NCBI GenBank assembly: GCA_008690995.1
Contig: VRMN01000004.1
Span: forward strand, 620,001-684,000
Reading direction: 5' to 3'
Source: Porphyridium purpureum
Lineage: Eukaryota > Rhodophyta > Bangiophyceae > Porphyridiales > Porphyridiaceae
Length of the DNA: 64,000 nucleotides
Shown here: piece after piece, positions 48,206-57,670 of the stretch
How positions within the stretch are numbered: position 1 is the first letter of the stretch
Layout of the letters: the number at the start of each line of letters is the position of its first letter
Translations under genes and position numbers: made by a program
The notes under the pieces: model-generated
The model's database searches: none
What the model saw: the letters and a program-made list of their open reading frames with translations, nothing else
What the model was told of the DNA's origin: nothing

Positions 48206-49370
48206 CTACGGTTCTTGCGCTGTCGGCGCACGCCCGAGGATCATATCACGGAGGTGTGCGAACCTCTTTCCCTGCAGCGGTTTGGTCAGCAGGTCCGCGA
48301 TCATGACCTCGGTGCTACAATGTACCATCGTCGCGACTCGCCTCTTCAGCAGATCGTGCGTGAAGAAGTGTTTGATCGCGATGTGGCGCGACCTACGCGA
48401 GGTCGCCCGACCGTGTGCAAGGAGAGACATGGTCGCCTCGTTGTCCTGGTGTAGGCGTACGCCAGCTGTGCGGATGCCCTGCGCCTCGAGGAAGTTCCGC
48501 GTCCATATCGCTTGCCCGATCACATCGCTCACGCCCACCAGTTCCGCTTCGGTGGAGCTCTTTGTGTTGAGCTTCTGCTTGACACTGGTGGCGTACGCCG
48601 CGCCGCGGCCCAGGCTCACAACGCCACCCGTGTGGCTCCTCATGTTCGCATGTGTCGCGAATGAGGCGTCGACATAGCACTCTACGTGCGGCTCCGCATG
48701 GCTCGCGCAATCGGGCTCGCGCTCGTCTGCAACCCAACCCGTGCCCAGCTCCAGCCTCATGTCTCGCGTCTTGTTGAGGTACCTCAGCAGGCGGGTCAGC
48801 TTCGCGCGGTCATTCTCGCCCGGGGCCTGTACTCGCGTAGCCAGAAACGCTACCGCAGTGAGCAGGTCCGGGCGTATGCGCTTCGCGAGGTATAGTACCT
48901 TTGCGGTGGCGCTGTGGAACGCCTCCTTGTCGTGCGACGTCAGTAACTGCGACTCGTCATCCACGAACAACCCGGCTTGAGCGGGCGTGTCTGCGGTACC
49001 GCGTACGTCATTCTCTCGCAGTAAAGAGTCTACAAACCCGCCCATCCCGATGCGCACCACCCCCGGGGAGGTATAGTCAAACTCCATCCCCAGGTAGCTG
49101 TGTGTGCGCCCTCGGTGCTCCTGCAGCGACGGAAACCTTTCGCGTACGCGCGCCACCACTTCATCAATCGCTTGCTCGCTTTCTGCGATCAGCTCCACGT
49201 CGTCCACGTGCACAAGCGCTGTGACGGAAGGCTCGCCCGTACGGGAGACTTTCCGCAAGACACAAGCGTCGTAAGCATTCTGTTCGAATCCGAGCTCGCT
49301 CAACATTTCGCAGAGGTGGTCATACCAACGCTTGGACGCATCGATGCATCCATACAACGGGCGCTTCAAC
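48206..49370 (-). CDS. copia pol, C-terminal portion (late RT, RNase H) - fossil
   Basis: A retroelement-derived coding stretch. It shows LYGCIDASKRWYDHL, the reverse-transcriptase catalytic box as LVHVDDVEL (VDD type, usual for copia), and the RNase H domain (CYVDASFATHANMRSHTGGV, LNTKSSTEAELVGVSDVIGQ, LHQDNEATMSL, HIAIKHFFTHDLL). It borders the Merlin-like transposon at 49371. It is treated as a fossil part of the element at 47842-56289. Confidence 0.88.
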
Positions 49371-49408
49371 GGCTGACGGAGCGCGTGGGTGCGACCTGTA
49401 CATTCTCC
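49371..49408. repeat. Left terminal inverted repeat of the Merlin-like element
   Basis: GGCTGACGGAGCGC (49371-49384) and GTGCGACCTGTAC (49389-49401) match the reverse complement of 50563-50600. A four-base block between the two words and a few bases at the inner end differ. Confidence 0.88.
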
Positions 49409-49467
49409 ATGAACTGTACTCAAGGAGGTAGAGTGAAATGATAAACCGATAAACCGAATCTGACGTT

Positions 49468-50427
49468 ATGGAGCATGAATGCATGCTGACGAAGGGGCAA
49501 GGGAGGAGGAGCATGGAGGACGCCGGTATTCCTACGCTCAAGGAAGTCTATGCACTGCTCTCCGATGAGCATGCATGCATACAGTTCCTTATGAGTATCG
49601 GTGTGCTTGCGGCAAAAGTGCGTTGTCCTGCGGTGGGTTGCTCGGCGGAGATGCGCGAGATTCAGGTAAAGTGTGCATTCAGGTGCAAGAGAAAGGCTTG
49701 CCAGCAGTTTGTATCACTTCGATCTACAAATTCGTTCTTCTCTGCCCATAAAAATCTTGCTTTTCACGATGTCTTGTTTTGTGTTTTTCTTTGGCTCCAC
49801 TGTCTTTGTGCCACGCAGATTTCAGAGTTGACTGGACTCGCGAGGAGCTCAGTGCGCAGCATTCTCGTGCATGTACGCCAGTGCATGGTCGAGTACAATG
49901 CTATGCATGAGGCTCCCATTGGTGGCCAGGATGTTATAGTCGAAATCGACGAAAGCAAGTTTGGGAAGCGCAAGTACCATCGAGGACATCGCGTTGATGG
50001 GGTATGGGTGCTTGCCGGAGTGGAACGAACTGAAGAACGCCGTCTCTTCATGACAGTGGTGCCCAACCGGACAACGCGCACTTTAATTCCCATCATACAG
50101 CAGCGTGTGCACCCGGGCTCCATTATACATACGGATTGCTGGAAGTCGTACTTCATTTTGAAGTACCATCCGACACTCAGACACTATACCGTAAACCATG
50201 AAATGCACTTCAAGGATCCGGTTACGGGAGTGCACACGAATACAGTGGAAGGAACTTGGCGGGCCGTGAAAGCAACCATGCCTGATTCTGCTTATGATGG
50301 AAATCGTGTGAACCTTTATTTGGAGGAGTTCATATGGCGGCGTATCAACCACGGACGCGTTTGGGAAGCATTCATGCGTGTGCTTAAGTGGTGGCGCACC
50401 GAAAACCGCCAATTCAAATCGGTTTGA
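49468..50427 (+). CDS. IS1595/ISXO2-like (Merlin) transposase
   Basis: A 319-residue transposase. The N-terminal zinc-binding module has CPAVGC then CAFRCKRKAC (Cys53, 58, 69, 73, 78). A helix-turn-helix-like segment follows (ATQISELTGLARSSVRSILV). The catalytic core shows IVEIDESKFGKRKYHRG (Asp161), IIHTDCWKSY (Asp223) and GVHTNTVEGTWRAVK (Asn258 and Glu261), the DDE/N arrangement of the IS1595 group. The frame is complete. It starts at an ATG 97 bp inside the left end and stops 173 bp before the right end. AAACCGATAAACCGAAT lies just ahead of the start and an inverted AAATCGGTTT overlaps the stop codon. Confidence 0.93.
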   Translation: MEHECMLTKGQGRRSMEDAGIPTLKEVYALLSDEHACIQFLMSIGVLAAKVRCPAVGCSAEMREIQVKCAFRCKRKACQQFVSLRSTNSFFSAHKNLAFHDVLFCVFLWLHCLCATQISELTGLARSSVRSILVHVRQCMVEYNAMHEAPIGGQDVIVEIDESKFGKRKYHRGHRVDGVWVLAGVERTEERRLFMTVVPNRTTRTLIPIIQQRVHPGSIIHTDCWKSYFILKYHPTLRHYTVNHEMHFKDPVTGVHTNTVEGTWRAVKATMPDSAYDGNRVNLYLEEFIWRRINHGRVWEAFMRVLKWWRTENRQFKSV

Positions 50428-50562
50428 CTCAGAGGTACAGTACGTTCCGTTGCTTGCTACAAAATAATCTAATTTTGTTGGACAGTTCCATTCTACTATA
50501 AAAGAATGTGTTCTATATATAAGCGTGATTCTATCACATTTGCGCTTTTTGATAGGATTCGA

Positions 50563-50600
50563 GGAGGAGGTACAGGTCGCACTCCGGCGCTCCGTCAGCC
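50563..50600. repeat. Right terminal inverted repeat of the Merlin-like element
   Basis: This is the reverse complement of the left TIR, with differences limited to the four-base block and a few inner bases. It is followed by the second CGCTTCAAC target copy. Confidence 0.88.
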
Positions 50601-53461
50601 CGCTTCAACCTGCAGACCAGAACACCGTTCTTGACGAACTGCTTCATGCGCTTGTCTACGGCGGCGAGCAGCCCGGTCAGGTTTCTGTTGATCCTTACGT
50701 ACGTGTGTGGGTCGCTGTCGGGGATGCTTGCGTTGAGAAATGCCCCGGGGAAATCAATCGTGGCGACTGCGGCACCGCTTCTCGCTGCCTCGGCTGCCAG
50801 TAAGAAAATAGCCTCGGTCGCCACCGTGGGGGACGAACAGTCGGAGTACTCCGATCGATCTTGCTCGTTCCCGCCGGCCACCATTCGTGCTTTGATTTTC
50901 TCCAAGGCGCCTGAAGCATCGTGCTTCTCCTTCACGAACATGAACGACGGTATGATCCCGTCTCGTTGTTTCTTCGTGAGCGTGTGCACGTGGACCGGCT
51001 CCAGCACGTCCAGACCGTGCTTGGACAGCTGCAACAGCTCAGCGACAATCGCCTTGAGTCCTTCCATACCGTATTGGCGTATCGCCTGGCGTACGCCGAT
51101 CCTCAGCGTTTTGTGTCTGCGCTTTCCCGGCATCGCAGAAGATAGCAAGTCCTCCGCCTCTCGTTTCAGGGCGACCACGACCTCCGGCGCGCGCCGTACA
51201 CGCAGGCGTTCCTTCTCGCGGCGCGATAGCCGCTCATTCTTTTCGCGCTCGACGTCCGGGAATGTCCCTTCTGCTTTCCGCTTCCGTGTCCGACGCGGAG
51301 AGCTGACGGCGCGGGCATGCTCGGCTTCGCTCGTGCGCGGTACCGCATTTCGGACGGCGTCCGCGTACGATGGCTCCGTGGTCATCTGACTCAGCAGACG
51401 CGCCTCACGTTCCTCCAGCGCTCGCAGCTTCTCTTCAATTGCTTCCACCCGCGCTTTGGCCTGTTCCATTGTCACCTCGGCGACCGAGGGGGTCAAGGCC
51501 GCTTCGCCGTCTGAAGCGTCCGGACTGGTGATTGTGGCGTCGCCGTGCGGCCGTGCGGCAGTAGCGGGTGGATCAGTCGACGCCTCTTCCTCGGGCACAT
51601 GGGTTTCCACAGATTCTGCCACGATAAGCGGCTCCGGCAGTACTGCGTCCGTGCTTGGCAGACCCTCGCCGGTCGCTTCCGCAATCGCTGGCGTCATTGC
51701 TCGCCCCGCCTCGAAGAGTGAATCCGCTGCACGTCGCATCTCTTCCATGCGCAACTGCGTGGGAGTGGACGGTGACTCATCCTTACTCAGCACGTCGGCG
51801 CCCGCCGGTGCGGGGTGATCGGTGTCGGCGTGTGTCGGAGTCTGCGCCTGTTCACGCAGTACCGCGTCTTCTGGCTGGTCCAGATACGTGTGCCCCTCCG
51901 CCGCTGGCTCGTCGACCGGCCCGCCGTTTTTCAGCGCCGCCTCGACCTCCGCCGTCTCTTTGTCTTCCTCCTGCGAGAGTTCCACCTCCGTGCGGCCGAG
52001 GTCCTGATCGCCATCGTCGATGCCTGCCACGGTTGGGAGCGCATTTACGTACGTGATCAGGTGGTCCGGTACCGGGAGCTCTGTCCACACCTGTCTGACG
52101 ATGGGCTTCAGTGTGTTCAGATTCATGAGCACCCAGCTTCCCGCAGCATTCTCGGCGGAATGCAGGGTGAGGCAGCCCAACGTTCTGGGCCTCATCGTGC
52201 TGTCCACGGACGCTGTATGTGCCTGGACATACGCCCCGAATGGAGCACGTAGGTCCGTCTTCGCGTCTACTTTACGACCAAAGTAGATGGCGTGCGCCGG
52301 TTCGCCCGCGTCGGAGGCCTCGCTCGTCACCATGTTCAGTCTCTGTCGAGAGAACTCCACGGCTCCCGGCAGCATGCATAATGGCATGGTGTACGGCAGG
52401 TCGTACGACAATGTGCGGACCCTTTCCTTTAGAAGGCGAATCGCTCGCTCAGCGGCGGGCACCACCTCGTCTGCCGCGGTTAGCTCGGGCAGGATGCCGG
52501 CCTCCATCAACTCGATCCAGAGCGACAGGACTGCGCTTTCACGGTCGAACCGAATCTCAGGTATCTGCACTCCATGCCCGCGGGCCTCGTTCAACCGCCG
52601 CTGCACCGCCGCGCGCACCGAAGGCACGTCCTTCCGCTTCAGCTCGGTGGCCAGGATGTATTGACTCGGTTTCAAGACCGACACGAGGAAAGGCACCTTC
52701 GAGATGAACATCAGGTCGGAGTGCATCACCTGGCGCGCTTTGGGACCAGTGGCGACCGCTTCAGACAGCCTCGGTGTCGCGTGTCCCGTTGTCTTTCCCT
52801 TCACACACGGCAGTGGAGTACCCCAGATTGCATTCGCACGCTCGAGGTCCGCCGACGTGACGTCACAGTTGCTTATGTCCCCGCGCTGAAGCATGCGCTT
52901 CAGCACACCAAAGGATGGGAATCCCAGCCTCGCCTGCAGAGAGCGAGCGGCGCGTGCGCGTTCAACCTCGCGTACCGTGCATCGGGCAAGGTTGCTGGCG
53001 ACCGTCGTGATTGTGCTTGAGGTCCAAGCCTTGGCAGACGATGGACCGGCCCGGCAGCTGTTCCGGTTGTCCTTATTCGTGGCTGCCTTCTTGTATGCTG
53101 GGCCCGTCGTGTGCACGAGATCTGCACGCCGTATCATCGCAGTGTACATTCCGTGTGCATCGGGCGCGAAGACCAGCCAGCGCTTGGAGTTCGGCACGCG
53201 TACGCGGAAGCGGTTCTCATCCGCGTCGAAGCGTACATCATGCCCTTCCGCGACCAGCTTGGTCATAGACAGCACGTTGCCTGCAAGGTTCTCGTTGACG
53301 TACGCCATGCCGAAGGCCGTCTCACCGCCGTGCCCGATGGCCAGCTCGCTCGCCCGCGCGTCAATTCCGGACAGCAGCAAATACTCGTCAATTTTCTTTA
53401 CCCGATGGACTAACCCCTTATCCTTCATGACGTGAACACCCGAGCAGGTGTCGAGACCCAA
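50601..53461 (-). CDS. copia pol, N-terminal portion (protease, integrase, early RT) - fossil
   Basis: A retroelement-derived coding stretch. It begins with an aspartic-protease-like motif (LDTCSGVHV), passes through the gag-pre-integrase region (RLGFPSFGVLKRMLQRGDIS) and an integrase-like region (QVMHSDLMFIS, IRFDRESAVLS). A long, low-complexity acidic and alanine-rich linker follows. It enters reverse transcriptase (KIKARMVAGGNEQDRS, AVATIDFPGAFLNASI) and borders the Merlin-like transposon. It is treated as a fossil part of the element at 47842-56289. Confidence 0.88.
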
Positions 53462-53503
53462 AGGTATCTCGTCACCGAAGCCCGTGGGCCACGTCGCACA
53501 CCG

Positions 53504-54613
53504 TCATGCATCGGCGTTCCTTTTCAACGCGTCAAGTGCGGCCCGCAGCTGTTGCTCCGTCGCCCCGGCCAGCACCGGCCCGCGTCCGCGCGTGTCGCGC
53601 CTCGCCATGCGCGCCTGCCTCTCCTTCGCCGCGCGCATCCTATCGGCCATTCCGCTGTCCAGCGGTCGCGCGTGGCAGTCGCGAAGGAGATGATCATCCG
53701 CGCCGCAGTTGTAGCATTCGCGTACGCGTGGTGCTGCTGCGAGCTCCACATCATCTGTGTCCTCGTCTTCTGGGTGTTCGGTGTCCGTCCGCCAAGTGCG
53801 ACCCTGTACCGGTTGTTTCGCGTACGCGAACTGCGCCATGAAAGACATTGCCTGGTCGACCGTGTCGAACCGTCGGTGCTCGTTGTTGCACTTGCGTACG
53901 GCTTCGTCCCAGCGCGTACCTTCAAGCTTTAGGATAAAGTCAGCCGCGCAGCGCTCGGAAGACGGCACTGGTTCGCCCACGGCTTCAAGGGCCATCACCG
54001 CTGCCTTGAAGCGCGTCTTGAACGAAACAAGTGATTCGTCTGCTCCAACTCTCAGTTGATCGTACGACATGCGAGCATACTGCTGGTTACGCAGCGGGTC
54101 GTCGTAGCCACGGGTCAGGTGCGCCTCGATCACGCGCTCGAGAAGCTGCAGCGGATCGTCCGATTCTCGTACGAGTTGACTCCAGCCGGGCTTTACGGCC
54201 AGCGCTTCCTTAGATGCGCGGCTCAGTTGGCCCATGATGAGTCCAAACACGCGCACGCGAGTTTCCTTGTCCTTGCGTATCGCGTCCGAGCGCGCCGCAA
54301 GCGCCAGCTTGAGCTCTTCCTTGGCGACGGTGGCGCTGTACCAATCCTCCCGTCCCGCCTCCCCGAGCCCTGGGGTTGCTTGCGGGATCGTCGGCAAGGT
54401 GGGGTACACGCGTCCTTGGCGCTCTATCGCAAACGCTGTGCCGATAGCGCCGTATTCCTTCTTGCAGTAGTTGCCGAGCTCCTCGACCCAAACTACCACC
54501 GCGGCCGGCACCACACGCGTGCTGTCGTAAGTGAGCAGCGGAAGTGTCTCTACAAGACCGGCTTCGCGTGGGTGCGGCGAACGGCCTGCGCCGCTTTGTC
54601 CGACACGTGACAT
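53504..54613 (-). CDS. copia gag - fossil
   Basis: A retroelement-derived frame of about 369 residues with a helical capsid-like region and a CCHC zinc knuckle, CYNCGADDHLLRDC, near the C-terminus, followed by a basic tail. It is in a different frame from the pol part. It lies just inside the 5' LTR. Confidence 0.88.
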   Translation of the reverse strand: MSRVGQSGAGRSPHPREAGLVETLPLLTYDSTRVVPAAVVVWVEELGNYCKKEYGAIGTAFAIERQGRVYPTLPTIPQATPGLGEAGREDWYSATVAKEELKLALAARSDAIRKDKETRVRVFGLIMGQLSRASKEALAVKPGWSQLVRESDDPLQLLERVIEAHLTRGYDDPLRNQQYARMSYDQLRVGADESLVSFKTRFKAAVMALEAVGEPVPSSERCAADFILKLEGTRWDEAVRKCNNEHRRFDTVDQAMSFMAQFAYAKQPVQGRTWRTDTEHPEDEDTDDVELAAAPRVRECYNCGADDHLLRDCHARPLDSGMADRMRAAKERQARMARRDTRGRGPVLAGATEQQLRAALDALKRNADA

Positions 54614-54932
54614 TCTCGTTTGTCACCGGTGTCGCAGACTCTCAGATTTTCTTGGAGCGTGAGTAGAGGAATACGTCCTCCTCGATGGCCAACGGAGTGG
54701 TGCGGCGATCGAGCTCACGCGTACGCGCTGTTCGTGTGCGCGTGAAGGGTGTGGCAGTGCCGCAGTAACCAACAAACACAGCTTTACTGGTAGTCGACGA
54801 GCACGCTCCAAGAAAACACTCCTTACCCGAAAGAGCGGGCTAGTGAGACCGTCCACGCTCTCCGGCCGCTTACAATCGCGGCGCGCTCCTCTACCCATAC
54901 TGTACACAGCCACGAGGTGTACACCCAGTGTA

Positions 54933-55052
54933 AAGTGCGTCTCAAACAAATAGGACACTGCAAAATTTGTCCATTTTCATAGTAAATTATGAAAGTTTAC
55001 TATGAAGACGTGTTTTAGAGGGGGAAACAGGATGCTCAAACAAATAGGACAC
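54933..55052. repeat. Left IR/DR of the Tc1 element
   Basis: Outer direct repeat at 54941-54958 and inner one at 55035-55052. Between them TTCATAGTAAA and TTTACTATGAA form a hairpin-capable inverted repeat (about 54978-55008). Confidence 0.88.
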
Positions 55053-55085
55053 TTGACAAAGAGAGACTATATGGAGCTCTAGGGA

Positions 55086-56153
55086 CTAAAAGTTCTGGAC
55101 GTTTGCGCCCTCCTTGTTCACGCACCGGTGTAGACGTGCATTCCACCCCGTCAGAAGGCTCCGAACCTCTGCGTTCGTGATCGACGCCCAGACTTCTATG
55201 ATTTCAGCCTCCAGCTCCGAGAGAGACTCATACTGCCTGTTTCCGGCGTAAATTCGGCGCGACATAATGCTCCACACGTTCTCCACCGGATTCAGGTCTG
55301 GCGAGTACGCTGGCCAATCCATTGCATGCCATCCTTCGCGCGCAAAGAAGGACTTTGTATTCCGCGCCGCATGAGCAGGGGCATTGTCCTGCATGAATGT
55401 CCATCCTTCTGGATGGGTTTCACCGAAGATGGTCGCCACTCGAGAGGACTCCAGCATGGCCACATAGTTTTCTGAAGTGATCCTTGCTGGGGTCTTCAGG
55501 AGCGCCATCTTCCCGGCGGAAGAAATTGCCATCCAAAACATCACACTTCCGCCGCCCGTATGACGGCGGACTCGATCCGGGAGCTCTCCTGTCCGGACCC
55601 ACTGACCAGGATACCCATCAGGGCCATCTAAATTGAACTTCTTTTCATCCGTAAAGATGACTTTTCTATGCTCTTCAATTTTATTCAGATTTTGCATGGC
55701 AAATGCCACGCGACGCAGCCGATTCTCACGGGAAAGAGGCTGCCTCACGATGGCACGCCGAAAGGACAGATCATCGGCCATATTGCGCCTCACTGTCTCA
55801 CGGCTTACCGGCTTCCTTTGGGACCTGCCAGTATTGACCTGCATTGTGAGAGCCTTTAGAGGGCTCCTAGGAGCTGCTCTAAGTTTATTAAAAACACGCG
55901 TTTGAGCGGGTCCTGTGAATTTACGGGCATTCTGATTGCCGACGTAGCCTGGGGTCGCGTCGGGCTGGTCCAGAAAGCGTTTTACGGCATTTCTGGACCG
56001 ATCCGCGCGTTTGGCTATATCGGACAGCTTGAGCCCCTCCGCGCGCCATCCCCAGATGGCACGCTTCTCCGCCTCGGTCAACGCACCCGCGCGCCCCATT
56101 TCCCGCCCGAAATCGCCCTCTTCTTGTCGACTGGCCGCCGCCGGGCGCGCCAA
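55086..56153 (-). CDS. Tc1-family transposase (DD34E)
   Basis: A 355-residue transposase. The N-terminal DNA-binding part has a helix-turn-helix (LTEAEKRAIWGWRAEGLKLS, then DIAKRADRSRNAVKRFL). The catalytic motifs are IFTDEKKFNLDGPDGYPGQW, FMQDNAPAHAA and YSPDLNPVENVW, with 34 residues between the second Asp and the Glu, which defines the Tc1 DD34E group. The frame is complete and begins just inside the right inverted repeat. MGRAGALTEAEKR is an alternative start 18 codons in. Confidence 0.95.
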   Translation of the reverse strand: MARPAAASRQEEGDFGREMGRAGALTEAEKRAIWGWRAEGLKLSDIAKRADRSRNAVKRFLDQPDATPGYVGNQNARKFTGPAQTRVFNKLRAAPRSPLKALTMQVNTGRSQRKPVSRETVRRNMADDLSFRRAIVRQPLSRENRLRRVAFAMQNLNKIEEHRKVIFTDEKKFNLDGPDGYPGQWVRTGELPDRVRRHTGGGSVMFWMAISSAGKMALLKTPARITSENYVAMLESSRVATIFGETHPEGWTFMQDNAPAHAARNTKSFFAREGWHAMDWPAYSPDLNPVENVWSIMSRRIYAGNRQYESLSELEAEIIEVWASITNAEVRSLLTGWNARLHRCVNKEGANVQNF

Positions 56154-56159
56154 AACGCT

Positions 56160-56280
56160 TGTGTCCTATTTGTTTGAGTATCCTGTTTCCCCCTCCGAAA
56201 CACGTCTTCATAGTAAAATTTCATAATTTACTATGAAAATGGACAAATTTTGCAGTGTCCTATTTGTTTGAGACGCACTT
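56160..56280. repeat. Right IR/DR of the Tc1 element
   Basis: Inverse of the left end, with the inner direct repeat at 56160-56177 and the outer one at 56255-56272. The two ends are nearly identical, with only a few differences seen by eye. Confidence 0.88.
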
Positions 56281-56304
56281 TACACTACACCACTCATGTG
56301 CATC

Positions 56305-56394
56305 ACTGTACACGCCGTACACACTGTACTTAACGCTGTCACTGTACCTGTGAAATTGATTGACGGCGCGCCGTTTTCGTGAAGTGTACCTCCG
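56305..56394 (+). promoter_or_regulatory. ACTGTAC cluster upstream of SIL1, 18-bp periodicity
   Basis: ACTGTAC occurs at 56305, 56323 and 56341, exactly 18 bp apart, with a further GTGTACCTCC at 56385-56394. The cluster is 90-180 bp ahead of the SIL1 start codon. It is part of the recurrent GGAGGTACAGT/ACTGTACC word seen elsewhere in the window. Confidence 0.5.
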
Positions 56395-56484
56395 TGCATG
56401 GACTTTCTATAAGAAGGCGCTGAGAGGCGGTGCGAGGAAGGTGAGACGTCTGGCAATTGGAATAGCGATAGATGGAGAGTTGTC

Positions 56485-57597
56485 ATGATGGTGCGGTTGG
56501 TGCTGGCTGTGTGGGTTGCGCTGGTTGCTGGGCTGTACGGACGCGCCGTATGTGCGCAGAAGGATGCAGGCACTGCGGTTCCTGCGGTGGTGGCGGTGTC
56601 TGACGCAGTCGGGAACGGCTATGGCTTTGGTGCCGGACCGGCCGCGGCCCAGTCGGAAGAGGCGCTGAGCGTGATGCGCGAGGTGCAAAGTGCCGAGGCA
56701 GAGGCCGTGCGCGAAGTTCGGCAGGAGGGCGAGCGTAACGAGCTCGAGCTCGCTGCTCATGAGCTGTACGACGACGAGCCGCGCATTCGGTCCATGAATG
56801 ACCTCCTGAATTGGGCGCTCAGCCACAATAGCCCGCCGCGCGAGTTGGAGGCAGATGCTGCCTTACACGAGCATGGGCATGAACACTTGCGCACAAACGC
56901 GACCGGAGCCGCATACCAAGCAAGCCCGTCGAAAGTTGAGGCGTTCTACGAAGCGCTGGATAGCCTCGAGTCGGAGACGCAGATTATGAAGGAGGCGATT
57001 CGGACACTTAGAGACGCCCCGGAGAAGGACGCTCTGGTCACGCTGGACGTATTGGAGGACCTATGTCATCAAATTGACAACGCTGTCTTTCTTTCATCCA
57101 CCGGTGGCTTCAGAACACTCCAGAGCTACTTGCAGCGCCCAGAATCGGAAAAGCTGAGCGCAAGTGTTGCGCTGACGCTTGCCTCCTGCGCGCAGAACAA
57201 TCCGCAAGTCATTACAGAGCTCGTGGACCTCGACGTGCTTTCGGACCTGGTTACGCTTCTTTTGCGCGGTACGCTGCAAGTCAAGGCCCGCATGCTCTTG
57301 CTGTGCGCCGCCATCCTGGACTTCCCTTATGCTCACGAGCAGGTTCCACACACGGTGCGCAGGCTCATTCCCATGTCGATACAGCTCGTTGAGACGTTTG
57401 GCGCACGCAGCAATGATATCGCCGCCGAGCGCGTCGTGCGGCGAAGCCTGGACGTCGTGCGCTTGATTCTCCAGCATCAGCCCGAGATGCAGCTTGAGAG
57501 CCGCGATCAGGGTGTTGTAAAAGAATTGCTTACTTTGTCCACAAGCAAGGCCGTGCAGGAGAGCGCAGCGGAGCTAGCGCTTATTTTTGCACAATAG
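56485..57597 (+). CDS. SIL1: SIL1/Fes1-like nucleotide exchange factor for ER Hsp70
   Basis: A 370-residue protein with a signal peptide (RLVLAVWVALVAGLYGRAVC then AQ). It resembles the Fes1/HspBP1/SIL1 armadillo-type exchange factors that release ADP from Hsp70; the signal peptide points to the ER form acting on BiP. The Fes1-like MNDLLNWALSHNSPP helix opens the core. Armadillo-like repeats follow (ALVTLDVLEDLCHQIDNAVF, ASVALTLASCAQNNPQVITE, DLVTLLLRGTLQVKARMLLL). No C-terminal KDEL/HDEL is present (ends ALIFAQ). Confidence 0.82.
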   Translation: MMVRLVLAVWVALVAGLYGRAVCAQKDAGTAVPAVVAVSDAVGNGYGFGAGPAAAQSEEALSVMREVQSAEAEAVREVRQEGERNELELAAHELYDDEPRIRSMNDLLNWALSHNSPPRELEADAALHEHGHEHLRTNATGAAYQASPSKVEAFYEALDSLESETQIMKEAIRTLRDAPEKDALVTLDVLEDLCHQIDNAVFLSSTGGFRTLQSYLQRPESEKLSASVALTLASCAQNNPQVITELVDLDVLSDLVTLLLRGTLQVKARMLLLCAAILDFPYAHEQVPHTVRRLIPMSIQLVETFGARSNDIAAERVVRRSLDVVRLILQHQPEMQLESRDQGVVKELLTLSTSKAVQESAAELALIFAQ

Positions 57598-57670
57598 GGG
57601 GAGACTGAACTCAACATGTTGTCACAAGAAATGCACATAAAGGAAGTTTACAAGGCTCCGACCGATTACC

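Larger units (their letters stand above)
49371..50600 (+). mobile_element. Merlin/IS1595-like DNA transposon, apparently complete
   Basis: A 1230-bp element with one transposase gene, terminal inverted repeats of about 38 bp starting GGCTGACGGAGCGC, and a perfect 9-bp target duplication CGCTTCAAC (49362-49370 and 50601-50609). An 8-9 bp duplication and an IS1016/IS1595-type transposase are the hallmarks of the eukaryotic Merlin superfamily. It lies within the copia element, so it jumped later than that element. The transposase frame is uninterrupted and the two TIRs are close to identical, so it may still be active. Confidence 0.9.
54933..56280 (-). mobile_element. Tc1-type (DD34E) DNA transposon with IR/DR ends, apparently complete
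   Basis: A 1348-bp element flanked by a duplicated TA. Ends are inverted repeats of about 120 bp. Within each, the 18-base word CTCAAACAAATAGGACAC occurs twice in the same direction, at the outer end and about 95 bp inwards, as in the IR/DR arrangement of some Tc1/mariner elements. One uninterrupted transposase gene fills the middle. The element inserted into the copia LTR, so it is younger than that insertion. Confidence 0.93.
47842..56289 (-). mobile_element. Ty1/copia LTR retroelement fossil, split by two nested DNA transposons
   Basis: The element reads on the minus strand: 5' LTR at the right (54662-56289, itself interrupted), gag, protease-integrase-reverse transcriptase, RNase H, and 3' LTR at the left (47842-48119). 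The order integrase before reverse transcriptase marks it as Ty1/copia. A 5-bp target duplication CCACT flanks it (47837-47841 and 56290-56294). The two LTRs are both 278 bp once the nested element is discounted and differ at only about four positions by eye, so the insertion is recent. It is broken by two large insertions, a Merlin-like transposon in the reverse-transcriptase region and a Tc1 element in the 5' LTR. Its own length without them is about 5.9 kb, ordinary for the family. Confidence 0.9.
54662..56289 (-). repeat. 5' LTR of the copia element, interrupted by a Tc1 element
   Basis: LTR sequence occupies 54662-54932 and 56283-56289. The Tc1 element at 54933-56280 sits between, at a TA target (54931-54932, duplicated at 56281-56282). 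The LTR ends in CTACA followed by the CCACT target copy (56290-56294). Confidence 0.87.

Noticed and set aside
47480-48454. 324-residue plus-strand frame across the left LTR
   Set aside because: It runs from flank through LTR into antisense of the retroelement and has no coherent domain.
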